Assembly (NCBI RefSeq): GCF_018390605.1
Contig: NZ_JAHBGD010000017.1
Span: 1 to 64,000 of the forward strand
Length of the DNA: 64,000 nt
Source: Ancylobacter defluvii
Lineage (GTDB): Bacteria; Pseudomonadota; Alphaproteobacteria; Rhizobiales; Xanthobacteraceae
Direction of reading: 5' to 3'
The translations under genes were made by a program, and so were the position numbers. Under the pieces are notes generated by a model. The model was not told where the DNA came from, ran no database searches, and saw only the letters and a list, made by a program, of their open reading frames with translations. This document shows positions 20,703-28,435 of this stretch, piece after piece. How positions within the stretch are numbered: the stretch's first letter is position 1; every line of letters starts with the position of its first letter.

Positions 20703-22850
20703 TCACGCCACCCGCGTGATCCGCACCCGGTTGTCATGCAGCGCCGCACCGCCGACCGGCGCTACCGGGTCGGCGCCGGTCAGCGTGTTGATGCCGCGCC
20801 CGCCGACATGCCGGCCATTCGGCCAGATGGATTCCGCCACCACCACCCCGCGCCGCAGCCCGTCGAACGGCACCGCGTGCAGGATCACCGAGCCGCGCGC
20901 GCTGGTCACCTCCACCGCGTCGTCGGCGGCGATGCCGAGCGCCGCGGCGTCCTCGGGATGGATCATCAGCGTCGGCCGCTTCTCGCGGGCCAACGAGCCG
21001 GGGGTTTCGGTGAAGGTGGAATTGAGGAAGTTCCGCGCCGGCGCCGTCACCAGCCGGAAGGGGAATTCCGGCGTCGCCTCCTCGATCACCGCCCAATGGT
21101 CGGGGAAGCTCGGCATGTCGGCGACCGGCCCGAACTTGCCCGGCGACTTGAACGGCACCTTGGCCCAGTCCGGGCTCAGCCGGAACTTGCCGTCCGGCCA
21201 GTTGAAGCCCTTGAGGAAATGCGCCGTCTCGAAATCCGGCTGCACGTCGAGGAAGTGCGCCTGCTCCAGTTCCTCGACCGTGCCGCGCCCGGTCGCCTGC
21301 AAGGTCCAGTCGACGATCTCGCACGAACTCATCTCGAAGCCGCGATGCCGCGCCCCCAGCCGCTCGGCCAGCGCGCAGATCACCTCGTGGTTGGAGCGGC
21401 ATTCCCCCGGCGGCTCCACCAGCTTGGGGCCGAGGGTGACATACTGGTTGCCGCCGCCCTGATAGATATCGTCATGCTCGGTGAACATGGTCGCCGGCAG
21501 CACGATGTCGGCCATGGCCGCCGTCTCGGTCATGAACTGCTCGTGCACGACCACGAACAGGTCCTCGCGGGCGAAGCCGGCGCGCACCTTCTCCTGCTCG
21601 GGGGCGATGGTCACCGGGTTGGTGTTCTGGATCAGCATCGCCGTCACCGGCGGACCGCCGGCGAGCGCCTCCTCCTCGCCGCACAATATGGCGCCGATCC
21701 GCGACTGGTCGAGTTGGCGCGTGCTTCTGGGCTGACCGGACACCGGATCGGTCCGACTGTACATCTCACCGGACAGCAGATCGGTGCCCTCGATCAGGCT
21801 CTTGTTCCAGCCGAAGATCGCCGAATTGGAGTGGAAAGCCCCGCCCCCTTCATGCTGCCAGGCGCCGGTAACGGTGGGGATGCAGGTCACCGCATGCATG
21901 TTCACCGCCCCGTTGCGCGAGCGGGTGAAGCCGTAGCCGGCACGGATGAACGTCCTGGGCGTCCGGCCGATAAAACGAGCAAAATCAATTATTTCCGCTG
22001 CCGACAGCCCGGTGATCGCCGCCGCCCATTCCGGCGTCCGGGTCGAAAGATGCGTCTCGAATGCCACCGCGTCACGGGCATAGCGGGCGAGATAGGCACG
22101 GTCGGCGTAGCCCTCGGCAAACAGCACATGCATGACAGCGCAGGCCAGCGCCCCATCGGTGCCGGGACGGATCAGCAGAGGGATATCCGCCTGCTCCATG
22201 GTCGGCGAGCGGTACACATCCACCACCGCGATCGGAGCGCCGCGTTCCTTGCGCGCCCTAACCGCATGAGTCATCACATTAATCTGGGTCGAGACCGGAT
22301 TGGTACCCCAGATGATGTTGAGATCGGCCCGACCCATCTCGCGCGGATCAGGCCCGGACAGCCGCCCGGCCCCGGCCATGAAGCCGGACCAGGCAGGATT
22401 GACGCAGATCGTTGAAAAGAAACGCGAATATCCTTTGGCATGGGTCAGCCGGTTGATACCGTCGCGCATGACGAGACCCATGGTGCCGGCATAATAATAC
22501 GGCCACACCGCTTCCGGCCCCTGCGCCGCCTCGGCCTCGCGGAATTTTTCCGCAACGATATCAAGCGCTTCGTCCCAGGAAATCGGCGCGAAGGCCCCCG
22601 ACCCCTTCGGCCCGGTCCGCCTCAGCGGCTGGGTCAGCCGGTCGGGATGATGCGCCCGCTCGGCATAGCGCGCCACCTTGGCGCAGATGACACCCGCGGT
22701 GAAGGTATTGCCCCGCGAGCCGCGCACCCGACCTATCCTATTGCCGGATATCTCGATTTCCAGCGAGCAGGTCGAGGGGCAGTCATGCGGGCACGCCGAA
22801 TGGCCGATGCGGACGGGCGAGATCTTCGCGGTGGACGTGTGCTGATTCAT
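20703..22850 (-). CDS. Molybdopterin-dependent oxidoreductase (DMSO reductase superfamily)
   Basis: The ATG at 22850 gives a 715-residue cytoplasmic protein with a GGAG ribosome binding site nine bases upstream. An N-terminal [4Fe-4S] site is formed by C20, C24, C28 and C56 (C-x3-C-x3-C-x27-C). The Mopterin core follows (ISWDEALDIVAEKFREA, IIWGTNPVSTQ), and the C-terminal molydopterin dinucleotide-binding domain includes LMIHPEDAAALGIAADDAVE. There is no Tat signal. No partner subunit or cofactor gene is adjacent, so it is a single-subunit enzyme of unknown substrate, in a class related to formate dehydrogenases and assimilatory reductases. Confidence 0.9.
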   Translation of the reverse strand: MNQHTSTAKISPVRIGHSACPHDCPSTCSLEIEISGNRIGRVRGSRGNTFTAGVICAKVARYAERAHHPDRLTQPLRRTGPKGSGAFAPISWDEALDIVAEKFREAEAAQGPEAVWPYYYAGTMGLVMRDGINRLTHAKGYSRFFSTICVNPAWSGFMAGAGRLSGPDPREMGRADLNIIWGTNPVSTQINVMTHAVRARKERGAPIAVVDVYRSPTMEQADIPLLIRPGTDGALACAVMHVLFAEGYADRAYLARYARDAVAFETHLSTRTPEWAAAITGLSAAEIIDFARFIGRTPRTFIRAGYGFTRSRNGAVNMHAVTCIPTVTGAWQHEGGGAFHSNSAIFGWNKSLIEGTDLLSGEMYSRTDPVSGQPRSTRQLDQSRIGAILCGEEEALAGGPPVTAMLIQNTNPVTIAPEQEKVRAGFAREDLFVVVHEQFMTETAAMADIVLPATMFTEHDDIYQGGGNQYVTLGPKLVEPPGECRSNHEVICALAERLGARHRGFEMSSCEIVDWTLQATGRGTVEELEQAHFLDVQPDFETAHFLKGFNWPDGKFRLSPDWAKVPFKSPGKFGPVADMPSFPDHWAVIEEATPEFPFRLVTAPARNFLNSTFTETPGSLAREKRPTLMIHPEDAAALGIAADDAVEVTSARGSVILHAVPFDGLRRGVVVAESIWPNGRHVGGRGINTLTGADPVAPVGGAALHDNRVRITRVA

Positions 22851-22851
22851 G

Positions 22852-22884
22852 AAAAAGCGCTCCGCCACCATCGTAGCGGAGCGC
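22852..22884 (-). terminator. Terminator of terC copy 1, abutting the molybdoenzyme start
   Basis: On the minus strand GCGCTCCGC, a ten-base loop and GCGGAGCGC form a 9-bp stem (22857-22884) followed by five T, a textbook intrinsic terminator. The GGAG in its second arm is also the ribosome binding site for the molybdopterin oxidoreductase, whose ATG follows directly after the T run. The hairpin can therefore mask that site in any read-through transcript. Confidence 0.88.
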
Positions 22885-22910
22885 CTCTGTTATTGAAACG
22901 GCGATAGGGC

Positions 22911-23663
22911 TCAGTGCGAGCCGGAAACCGCCGCCTCCGAACGCCGGCTCTTCGCGATCCAGCCGAAGGCGACAACGAAGACCGCCCCGATCACTGCCGC
23001 GAGATAATGCGGCAGCGCCGCCGGCTTGAGCCCCACCGGATCCTCTGGATCGGCAATGGTTTCAACCATTTGCGGCATCATGGTCTGCATGGTCTCCAGC
23101 ACCACCTTGTCGCTCACCAGCATCTCGCCGGCGATCCAGCCCAGCAACGCCGCGCCGAACCAGATCAGTGCCGGGAAGCGCGAGATCAGCTTCAGGATCA
23201 ACTGCGAGCCGAAGATGATCAGCGGGATGGTGAGCAGCAGGCCGAAGATGAACAGTTCGGCATGGCCGCGCGCCGCAGCGGCGATCGCCACCACATTGTC
23301 GAGGCTCATCACCGCGTCGGCGATGGCGATGGTGCGTACCGCCTTCCACAGGCTGTCGGCACTCTCGACATGATGGCCATCGCCGCCCTCGTCGAGCACC
23401 AGCTTGATGGCGATCCAGAACAGCAGCAGCGCACCCACCACCTTCAGCAGTGGCACGCCGAGCAGGTAGGAGACGGCAAGCGCGAAGATGATGCGCAGAC
23501 CGACCGCGGCAGCCGCGCCGAGCAGAATGCCCCATTTGCGCTGCTTCTCGGGCAGTGAGCGGCATGCCAATGCGATGACGACGGCATTGTCGCCGGACAG
23601 CAGCAGATCAATCCAGATGATCTGCAACAACGACACCCAGAAAATGGGACTAGAAAAATCCAT
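22911..23663 (-). CDS. TerC family integral membrane protein, copy 1
   Basis: This 250-residue protein has seven to eight membrane segments. The TerC signatures are IIWIDLLLSGDNAVVIALAC near the N-terminus and ADAVMSLDNVVAIAAAA in the middle; the conserved acidic residues in SGDNA and SLDN lie in membrane segments and are thought to bind metal ions. TerC/Alx proteins are linked to manganese export, membrane-protein metalation and tellurite resistance. It lies 160 bases downstream of a second TerC gene and ends at a strong terminator. Confidence 0.9.
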   Translation of the reverse strand: MDFSSPIFWVSLLQIIWIDLLLSGDNAVVIALACRSLPEKQRKWGILLGAAAAVGLRIIFALAVSYLLGVPLLKVVGALLLFWIAIKLVLDEGGDGHHVESADSLWKAVRTIAIADAVMSLDNVVAIAAAARGHAELFIFGLLLTIPLIIFGSQLILKLISRFPALIWFGAALLGWIAGEMLVSDKVVLETMQTMMPQMVETIADPEDPVGLKPAALPHYLAAVIGAVFVVAFGWIAKSRRSEAAVSGSH

Positions 23664-23717
23664 CGCGTCCTCTCAGGTCTTTAAAGTCTGAATGAGTGGA
23701 ACGATCCGCCCTCCGAT

Positions 23718-23762
23718 GGAGAGGATCTGGCATCTGGAATTATTTGTACCAGCCACCTCTCC
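23718..23762 (-). promoter_or_regulatory. Structured leader before terC copy 1
   Basis: The 163 bases between the two terC genes contain a 7-bp stem (GGAGAGG with CCTCTCC, 23718-23724 and 23756-23762) whose inner arms (TGGCTGG and CCAGATGCCA) pair further. A second stem (GCGCCCG with CGGGCGC, 23774-23802) lies next to the stop codon of copy 2 and may be its terminator, though it lacks a T run. TerC/Alx genes are often under manganese or pH-sensing leaders; no exact yybP-ykoY consensus was recognised here. Confidence 0.4.
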
Positions 23763-23826
23763 ATCAACGGAAGGCGCCCGCAACCTTTACAGCTACGGGC
23801 GCAAACCGGAAGAGGAATCGCAAACC

Positions 23827-24531
23827 TTAATGCGTCGCGTCGTGCCGAGCCGAACCCGCGACACGGCGGGCCATGAACCAGCCGATCGCCAGAACCAGCG
23901 CCGCACCGAGAGCCGCCGCCGGATATTCGAAATTATGAACGAAGGCCTCGCCCAGATACTCGGCGATCTTGATGTCCGACACGAACATCTCGCCGGCCAC
24001 CCAGCCGAGCAGCGCGGCGCCGGCCCACACCAGCGCGGGGAACCGCGACAGAAGCGACATGATCAGCGCAGCACCGGCCACGATCATCGGGATGGAGATG
24101 ACAAGGCCGATGATGATCAGCACCCAATTGCCGTCGGCAACTGCGGCGATGGCAACGACATTGTCGAGGCTCATGACCAGATCGGCCACGGCAATGGTGC
24201 CGACAGCGCGCCAAAGGCTGTCATGCGCCTGCACGCCGCCCTCGCCGTCCTCGCCTTCCGGCACCACCAGGTCGACGGCGATGTACATCAGCGCCAGCGA
24301 GCCGACGATGCGCAGCCAGGGCAGGCCGAGCAGCAACGCGATGATCGCCGTGAAGACGATACGCATGCCCACCGCCACGCCGGCGCCGAGGATCATGCCC
24401 CAGCGACGCATATGGTCGGGCAGCGACCGGCACGCCATGGCGATGACCACGGCGTTGTCGCCCGACAGCAGCACGTTGATCCAGATGATCTTGACCAGCG
24501 CGAGCCAAAATAACGGCTCAAGATAGCTCAT
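23827..24531 (-). CDS. TerC family integral membrane protein, copy 2
   Basis: The ATG at 24531 follows a GAGGGG ribosome binding site by seven bases and gives 234 residues. It is a clear paralogue of the next gene: both share SGDNAVVIA, ACRSLP, MSLDNVVAIAA, SRFPAL and GAALLGW, in the same order and spacing. About seven membrane helices are visible. A soluble loop (VPEGEDGEGGVQAHDSLWR) replaces the similar acidic/histidine loop of copy 1. Longer in-frame starts to 24738 add only sequence without family similarity. Metal-ion handling is inferred from the family. Confidence 0.9.
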   Translation of the reverse strand: MSYLEPLFWLALVKIIWINVLLSGDNAVVIAMACRSLPDHMRRWGMILGAGVAVGMRIVFTAIIALLLGLPWLRIVGSLALMYIAVDLVVPEGEDGEGGVQAHDSLWRAVGTIAVADLVMSLDNVVAIAAVADGNWVLIIIGLVISIPMIVAGAALIMSLLSRFPALVWAGAALLGWVAGEMFVSDIKIAEYLGEAFVHNFEYPAAALGAALVLAIGWFMARRVAGSARHDATH

Positions 24532-24840
24532 GTTGATTCCCCTCACCGCCCGTCCGCCCGCGGACGAGACATATTTATGGTTCCCTCGGCGTTGGCGCGC
24601 CGTATTACGGTGAGGCAAGAGGAGGTGGCTCCGGCGGGCCCACTCCCGGGCGCTCTTGGCGCGCCAAATCGGCATCCCCGCTGCGGGCCACTTCTCCTGT
24701 GGCCGGACCCCCGCAGCGCCCATTCGAGGAACATACATAATAATCTATGGAGTGGCCAACCCTATGTCGGGAAATTTCCTGACAGCAGGTGCCGCCGCAA
24801 CAGCCGCAGGCCGTCGCCAACCCAAGCTTTCGTCAACCGA
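24532..24840 (-). other. Long GC-rich leader upstream of terC copy 2
   Basis: About 310 bases between the ndk terminator and the terC start hold no gene. Read on the minus strand, several stems are possible, including GGCGCGCC (twice, 24590s and 24660s) and GGCCAC...GTGGCC near 24690-24715. The AT-rich segment near 24730-24760 could hold the promoter. The length and pairing suggest a regulatory 5' leader, but no known riboswitch was identified by eye. Confidence 0.35.
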
Positions 24841-24881
24841 TGAAAAGAAAACGCCCCGCCCGGGTCAGCCCGGACGGGGCG
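24841..24881 (-). terminator. Intrinsic terminator of ndk
   Basis: On the minus strand CGCCCCG and CGGGGCG (24852-24858 and 24875-24881) with an inner CCGGG/CCCGG extension form a strong hairpin, followed by TTTTCTTTTC. It lies about 40 bases after the ndk stop codon. Confidence 0.88.
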
Positions 24882-24918
24882 CGAATTCGACGACGGACGA
24901 CGCGGATAAGTGCGTCGC

Positions 24919-25341
24919 TCAGCCGACGATTTCATTGCCGGAGAAGAACTGCGCGATTTCGATCGCCGCATTCTCCAGGCTGTCGGAGCCGTGAGCAGAA
25001 TTCTCACCGACCGAAAGAGCGAAATCCTTGCGGATTGTGCCTTCCGCAGCATTCGCGGGATTGGTGGCGCCCATCACTTCGCGGTACTTGGCGACGGCGT
25101 CGTCGCCCTGCAGCACCTGCACGACGATCGGCTCGGAGATCATGAACTCCACGAGCTCGCCGAAGAAAGGGCGCTCCTTGTGCACGGCATAGAACGTCTC
25201 GGCCTGGGCCTTGGTCAGCAGGATGCGCTTCTGCGCGATGATGCGCAGGCCGGCTTTCTCGATGTAGCTGTTGACCGCGCCCGTCAGGTTGCGGCGGGTC
25301 GCATCGGGCTTAATGATCGAAAAGGTGCGCTCAAGCGCCAT
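24919..25341 (-). CDS. ndk: Nucleoside diphosphate kinase
   Basis: This 140-residue cytoplasmic enzyme passes phosphate from ATP to other nucleoside diphosphates through a phosphohistidine. The active-site histidine is H117 in NSAHGSDS, and [14 protein letters not shown] and the N-terminal [13 protein letters not shown] are typical. It starts at the ATG at 25341. Size and sequence are standard. It is monocistronic, with its own terminator. Confidence 0.98.
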   Translation of the reverse strand: MALERTFSIIKPDATRRNLTGAVNSYIEKAGLRIIAQKRILLTKAQAETFYAVHKERPFFGELVEFMISEPIVVQVLQGDDAVAKYREVMGATNPANAAEGTIRKDFALSVGENSAHGSDSLENAAIEIAQFFSGNEIVG

Positions 25342-25475
25342 GACGTTCTTTCCTCAAAAGTGGGAGAAGTAATTTCGCTGCGGCTTATAGCGATGCTGCG
25401 CTGCCGCGACAAGATGATGCCGACGCCACAGGCAACCGGGAAATGCGGTCGATCACGACTTGCTGAACTCCCCTT

Positions 25476-25501
25476 GGAACTTTGTGGCGCGTCCACACGT
25501 T
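25476..25501 (+). promoter_or_regulatory. EcfG-type (general stress response) promoter
   Basis: GGAAC at 25476-25480 and CGTT at 25498-25501 are 17 bases apart. This is the exact published consensus for the alphaproteobacterial EcfG sigma factor (GGAAC, 16-17 bases, CGTT). Transcription would start near 25508 and reach the small secreted protein gene after a leader of about 155 bases. Use of the site is inferred. Confidence 0.65.
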
Positions 25502-25515
25502 AAGTCCGCGTTAAC
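25500..25515. promoter_or_regulatory. CtrA-type box overlapping the stress promoter
   Basis: TTAA at 25500-25503, seven bases, then TTAAC at 25511-25515 match the full CtrA recognition sequence TTAA-N7-TTAAC. The box covers the -10 element and expected start point of the EcfG-type promoter, a position where bound CtrA would be expected to repress, unless it serves another promoter. Confidence 0.55.
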
Positions 25516-25662
25516 GCTGATGACAGGGAGCAGGCCGGTGGTCACCCTACGTTGCGTTCAACATCGAAAGACGGCGGTGCAGTCGATTTGATCAAATTGG
25601 GTCGCGTTTCGAAGAGATAGATGCCGGCGGCACTGCTTCGCCGGATGGCGGAGGCGTGTGTC

Positions 25663-25881
25663 ATGACGAAAGCATTTGTCATCGGGTCTGTCGCGGCGCT
25701 CATGGCGCTGACCGCTGTCTTCGTGGGCGGCGCATCCGCCACCGGCTATTTCAAGCCCGCACCCGTTGTCAGCACAGTGAATTTGCCCCTTGACCCTGTA
25801 GCGGGCGATTGCGTGGTGCAGACGCGTTGGGTGAGCGACGCCGGCCAGATGCGGCAGATCGAACGCGCCGTCTGTTACTGA
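25663..25881 (+). CDS. Small secreted protein of unknown function
   Basis: The ATG at 25663 is preceded at about ten bases by GGAGG and gives 72 residues. The first 27 (MTKAFVIGSVAALMALTAVF...) are a signal peptide or anchor. The mature part is about 45 residues with two cysteines, one in GDCVVQTRW and one two residues from the end (AVCY), which could form a disulfide. No family name is known to me. A strong terminator follows 60 bases later, and an EcfG-type promoter with a CtrA box lies upstream, so it looks like a genuine, stress-linked single gene. Confidence 0.7.
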   Translation: MTKAFVIGSVAALMALTAVFVGGASATGYFKPAPVVSTVNLPLDPVAGDCVVQTRWVSDAGQMRQIERAVCY

Positions 25882-25940
25882 GAGATTTACGGTTAGGCTC
25901 GCGGCATCCCACTCCCCCAAGCCCCACGCGAGCCCATAGC

Positions 25941-25978
25941 GCCCCGGCTTCTCCCCCAGGAAGCCGGGGCATTTTTTT
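25941..25978 (+). terminator. Intrinsic terminator after the small secreted protein
   Basis: GCCCCGGCTT (25941-25950) pairs perfectly with AAGCCGGGGC (25961-25970); seven T follow directly. It is one of the strongest terminators in the window. Confidence 0.92.
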
Positions 25979-25984
25979 GCCGGC

Positions 25985-26182
25985 TGAGCCATCAGGGTCT
26001 CACCGCAACTCTCAAGATGAATGCCAGCCAACGGCGCGTTCAGCCCGCATTCCATGGCTCGTCACTACCGTGAAACCTGCCGATCGAAATCGGCCGACTA
26101 CGGCGCTTTCCGTTCCGCCGACCCCGGATCCGCGCTGAAGCTGCCCCGGCTCGTCTCCACGAGCCGGGGCTTTCAGTTTTTC
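25985..26182 (+). ncRNA. Candidate small RNA ending in its own terminator
   Basis: Between the terminator at 25978 and a second, similar terminator at 26143-26182 lie about 165 bases with no convincing open frame. The stretch has its own hairpin GCCGAT-CGAA-ATCGGC (26079-26094). A free-standing terminator needs a transcript to end, and the nearest upstream gene is already terminated. A small RNA on the plus strand is therefore the simplest reading; no promoter was clearly recognised, and the remnant of a lost gene is the alternative. Confidence 0.4.
26143..26182 (+). terminator. Orphan intrinsic terminator
   Basis: GCCCCGGCTCGT (26143-26154) pairs perfectly with ACGAGCCGGGGC (26159-26170) around a four-base loop, followed by TTTCAGTTTTTC. 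Ten bases of the stem are nearly identical to the terminator at 25941. No protein gene ends just before it. Confidence 0.85.
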
Positions 26183-26366
26183 AGATGTCCCGCTACGGCT
26201 CACCGCCTGCAATGCGGCCGCGCGGCACCCGTGCCGGAGCGGGAGCGGAACTTCCTGCCAGCAGCCGGCCCGGTACGTTGGCGCCGCCAAGAGGCCCGGA
26301 CGACGCGGCCAAAATGGCAATGGGCGGTAGAGTTGCATCCGCCGCCCGTTTTCTTACGAAGAGCGA

Positions 26367-27059
26367 TTAGTCTTCCAGCACCTTGGCGCGGAACAGCAGC
26401 CCGGCCAGCAGGCCACCAATGGGTGGGATCACCACGAACAGCCAGAGTTGCTCAAGCGCCTTCCCACCGACGAAAAGCGCGGGGCCGATGCTGCGCGCCG
26501 GATTGACCGACACACCCGTCGCAGGGATGAATACGATGTGGATCAACACCAGGGTCAAACCGATGGCGAGGCCTGCGACCGGGGTGGTACCGGCCTTGCT
26601 GGTGGCGCCGAGGATCACCACCAGGAAGACGAAGGTGCCGATCAGTTCGGCGAGGATGGCGGTACTGATCCCGAAACCGCGCCCGAACCCTTCGCCCCAG
26701 CCATTCTGGCCGAGGCCGGATGCTGCGACATCATAGCCACCGATCTTGCCGGACATGAGGAGGTAGAGCAGCGCCGCGCCGAAGATGCCGCCCAGGACCT
26801 GGGCGATGATGTAGGCCACGAGGTCGCTGGCCGACAGGCGGCCTGCCGCCCATACGCCGAGGCTCACCGCCGGATTGATATGGCAGCCGGAAATTGGGCC
26901 GATACCATAGGCCATTGCCGTGACCGACAGGCCAAAGGCAAAGGCCACCGCCAGAAACCACATATGGGAGACTTCGGCGAGGCCAGTCACGACAACCGAG
27001 CCGCAGCCGAAAAGCACCAGGACCGAGGTACCGATAAATTCAGCGAGATATTTCTTCAT
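26367..27059 (-). CDS. aqpZ: Aquaporin Z
   Basis: This 230-residue inner-membrane water channel starts MKKYLAEFIGTSVLVLFGCG at the ATG at 27059. Both NPA boxes are present (HINPAVS and SVNPARS), with six membrane helices and SAVE-like conserved glycines between. The downstream NPA is followed by R, and the spacing fits the water-selective AqpZ subfamily rather than the glycerol facilitators. In-frame codons upstream to 27188 have no family similarity. It is divergent from the broken dinB gene. Confidence 0.95.
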   Translation of the reverse strand: MKKYLAEFIGTSVLVLFGCGSVVVTGLAEVSHMWFLAVAFAFGLSVTAMAYGIGPISGCHINPAVSLGVWAAGRLSASDLVAYIIAQVLGGIFGAALLYLLMSGKIGGYDVAASGLGQNGWGEGFGRGFGISTAILAELIGTFVFLVVILGATSKAGTTPVAGLAIGLTLVLIHIVFIPATGVSVNPARSIGPALFVGGKALEQLWLFVVIPPIGGLLAGLLFRAKVLED

Positions 27060-27204
27060 GGTCAGCGCCCCGATTGGCGGCGAAGAAGCGCCACCAATCC
27101 CCAAGAAATGCCCCCAGAGCAGCAGAAGATTCCTCGCGATGGCTTCCGTCAAGCGGGATGATTCCTTCGATATTGAGAAGAATCTCACCGATCGATTTAA
27201 TCAG

Positions 27205-28435
27205 ATGATTACACGCTGTTATTCCAACCTATCGAACTGAAATTCGTGGGAGAATCGGCGAATTTATCATGCTGCAGCGCGGCTAAACTCGCTTCAGTAC
27301 ACGCAGAATCGTGAAGCTTTCTTTGATTCGGTGCGCGGCACCCTGTCAAACGACATCAGGAACCGGACCGGGGGCGACATCAGGAACTGCCCCCCCTTTC
27401 GGCTTCATGCGGTTTCAGGGTTCTCGGGCACCGCTGGTAGCTGTCGCCGCGGATGGCGACGACGTGGCTGTGGTGGAGCAGGCGGTCGCGGATGGCGGAG
27501 GCACCACCGGATCGCCGAAGACCTCGCCCATTCACCGACGAGCATCGCGTCGCCGTTGGCGATCTAGCGGTAGGCGGCGCCGTCGCCTTGCCGGTGGCAC
27601 CGACGATGCCGTCGAGATGCTCGGGACGGATGGCCCGCTCGCCGTGGCCGCAGCGCGCTTTATGACGGGCGTCCTCGGCCCCGCCATGGCTGACGACGAT
27701 CCCGTCGTCGCCGACCAGCACCGTCACCCTCGCGCGCGCCCACCCTCCCGGCCGCAACATAGCGGCGCACTGTCATGTGGCTGCACCCGAGCTCGCGCGC
27801 GATCCGCCGGACGCCCCAACCCAGCTCATTCAGCCACAGCATCGCCGCGACCTCGTCCGGCTCATTCATCACCTCAACCCGATCGCCTTCACGATCGCTG
27901 TGCGGCTTCTTCGCGACGGCTTCCATCAGGACCTCCTCGCTCAGGAGGGATCCCAGTTCCCCATGCCGCGATCCAGTTTCTCACGGCGCCTGACAGGAAA
28001 CTCAATCATTTACTGGTTGCTGATCGCATATGGATGAAGCGTTTCACCGGCGAGGGCGAAGAGCCTTCCCGCCTCGATGCCCCGTTGTTCGAGAATCTCC
28101 ATGCACGGAGCCAAGCCCGTACCACCGAGGATAGCTGGATCAACGCTTTCGTCGCGACTCTCGACGGGCCAGCCCTGGCCGCCGACATCCGCTACACCAA
28201 CAGTTCCGGCGCTTCATTCGCGCAACCGCCCGACATCGCACTGGGTAATTTTTTCAATCACCAGACCCATCATCGCGGACAGGCGCACGCTCTGCTAAGC
28301 TGGTTTCTCGCCAATGCCGCCACCCCGTCGCTGGATCTGATCGCCTTACAGCGCGAAAGCAGAACCGGCATCCGGATCGCGCCGCCGGCAGCTAACGCAC
28401 TTGCCCCGGCTCGTCGGGCAAGGCAAAAGGCACGG
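27205..28435 (+). pseudogene. DinB-family gene broken by a stop codon and an IS21 remnant
   Basis: Both halves of one DinB-family (YfiT/DinB four-helix, metal-binding) gene are visible. The 5' part starts at ATG 27205 (MITRCYSNLSN), hits a TGA at 27238-27240, then continues in frame with NSWENRRIYHAAARLNS and REAFFDSVRGT up to 27343. The 3' part resumes at about 27996 with LNHLLVADRIWMKRFTGEGE and has FFNHQTHHRGQAHALL, including the conserved His motif. A 652-bp IS remnant separates the halves. The 3' part has no stop of its own and runs in frame into the ABC-F gene. Confidence 0.8.
27344..27995 (-). mobile_element. Decayed IS21-family insertion sequence
   Basis: The remnant begins with TGTCA and ends with TGACA, and has CGACATCAGGAAC twice near the left end, as IS21 ends do. 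On the minus strand, in order, it holds the IstA N-terminal helix-turn-helix (DEVAAMLWLNELGWGVRRIA and CSHMTVRRYVAAG, 27870-27770), an IstA C-terminal piece (VTVLVGDDGIVVSHGGAE, about 27740-27690) and the IstB C-terminus (AIRDRLLHHSHVVAIRGDSY, about 27510-27440) reached through frameshifts. Most of istA and istB is deleted. No clear target-site duplication was seen. Confidence 0.8.
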
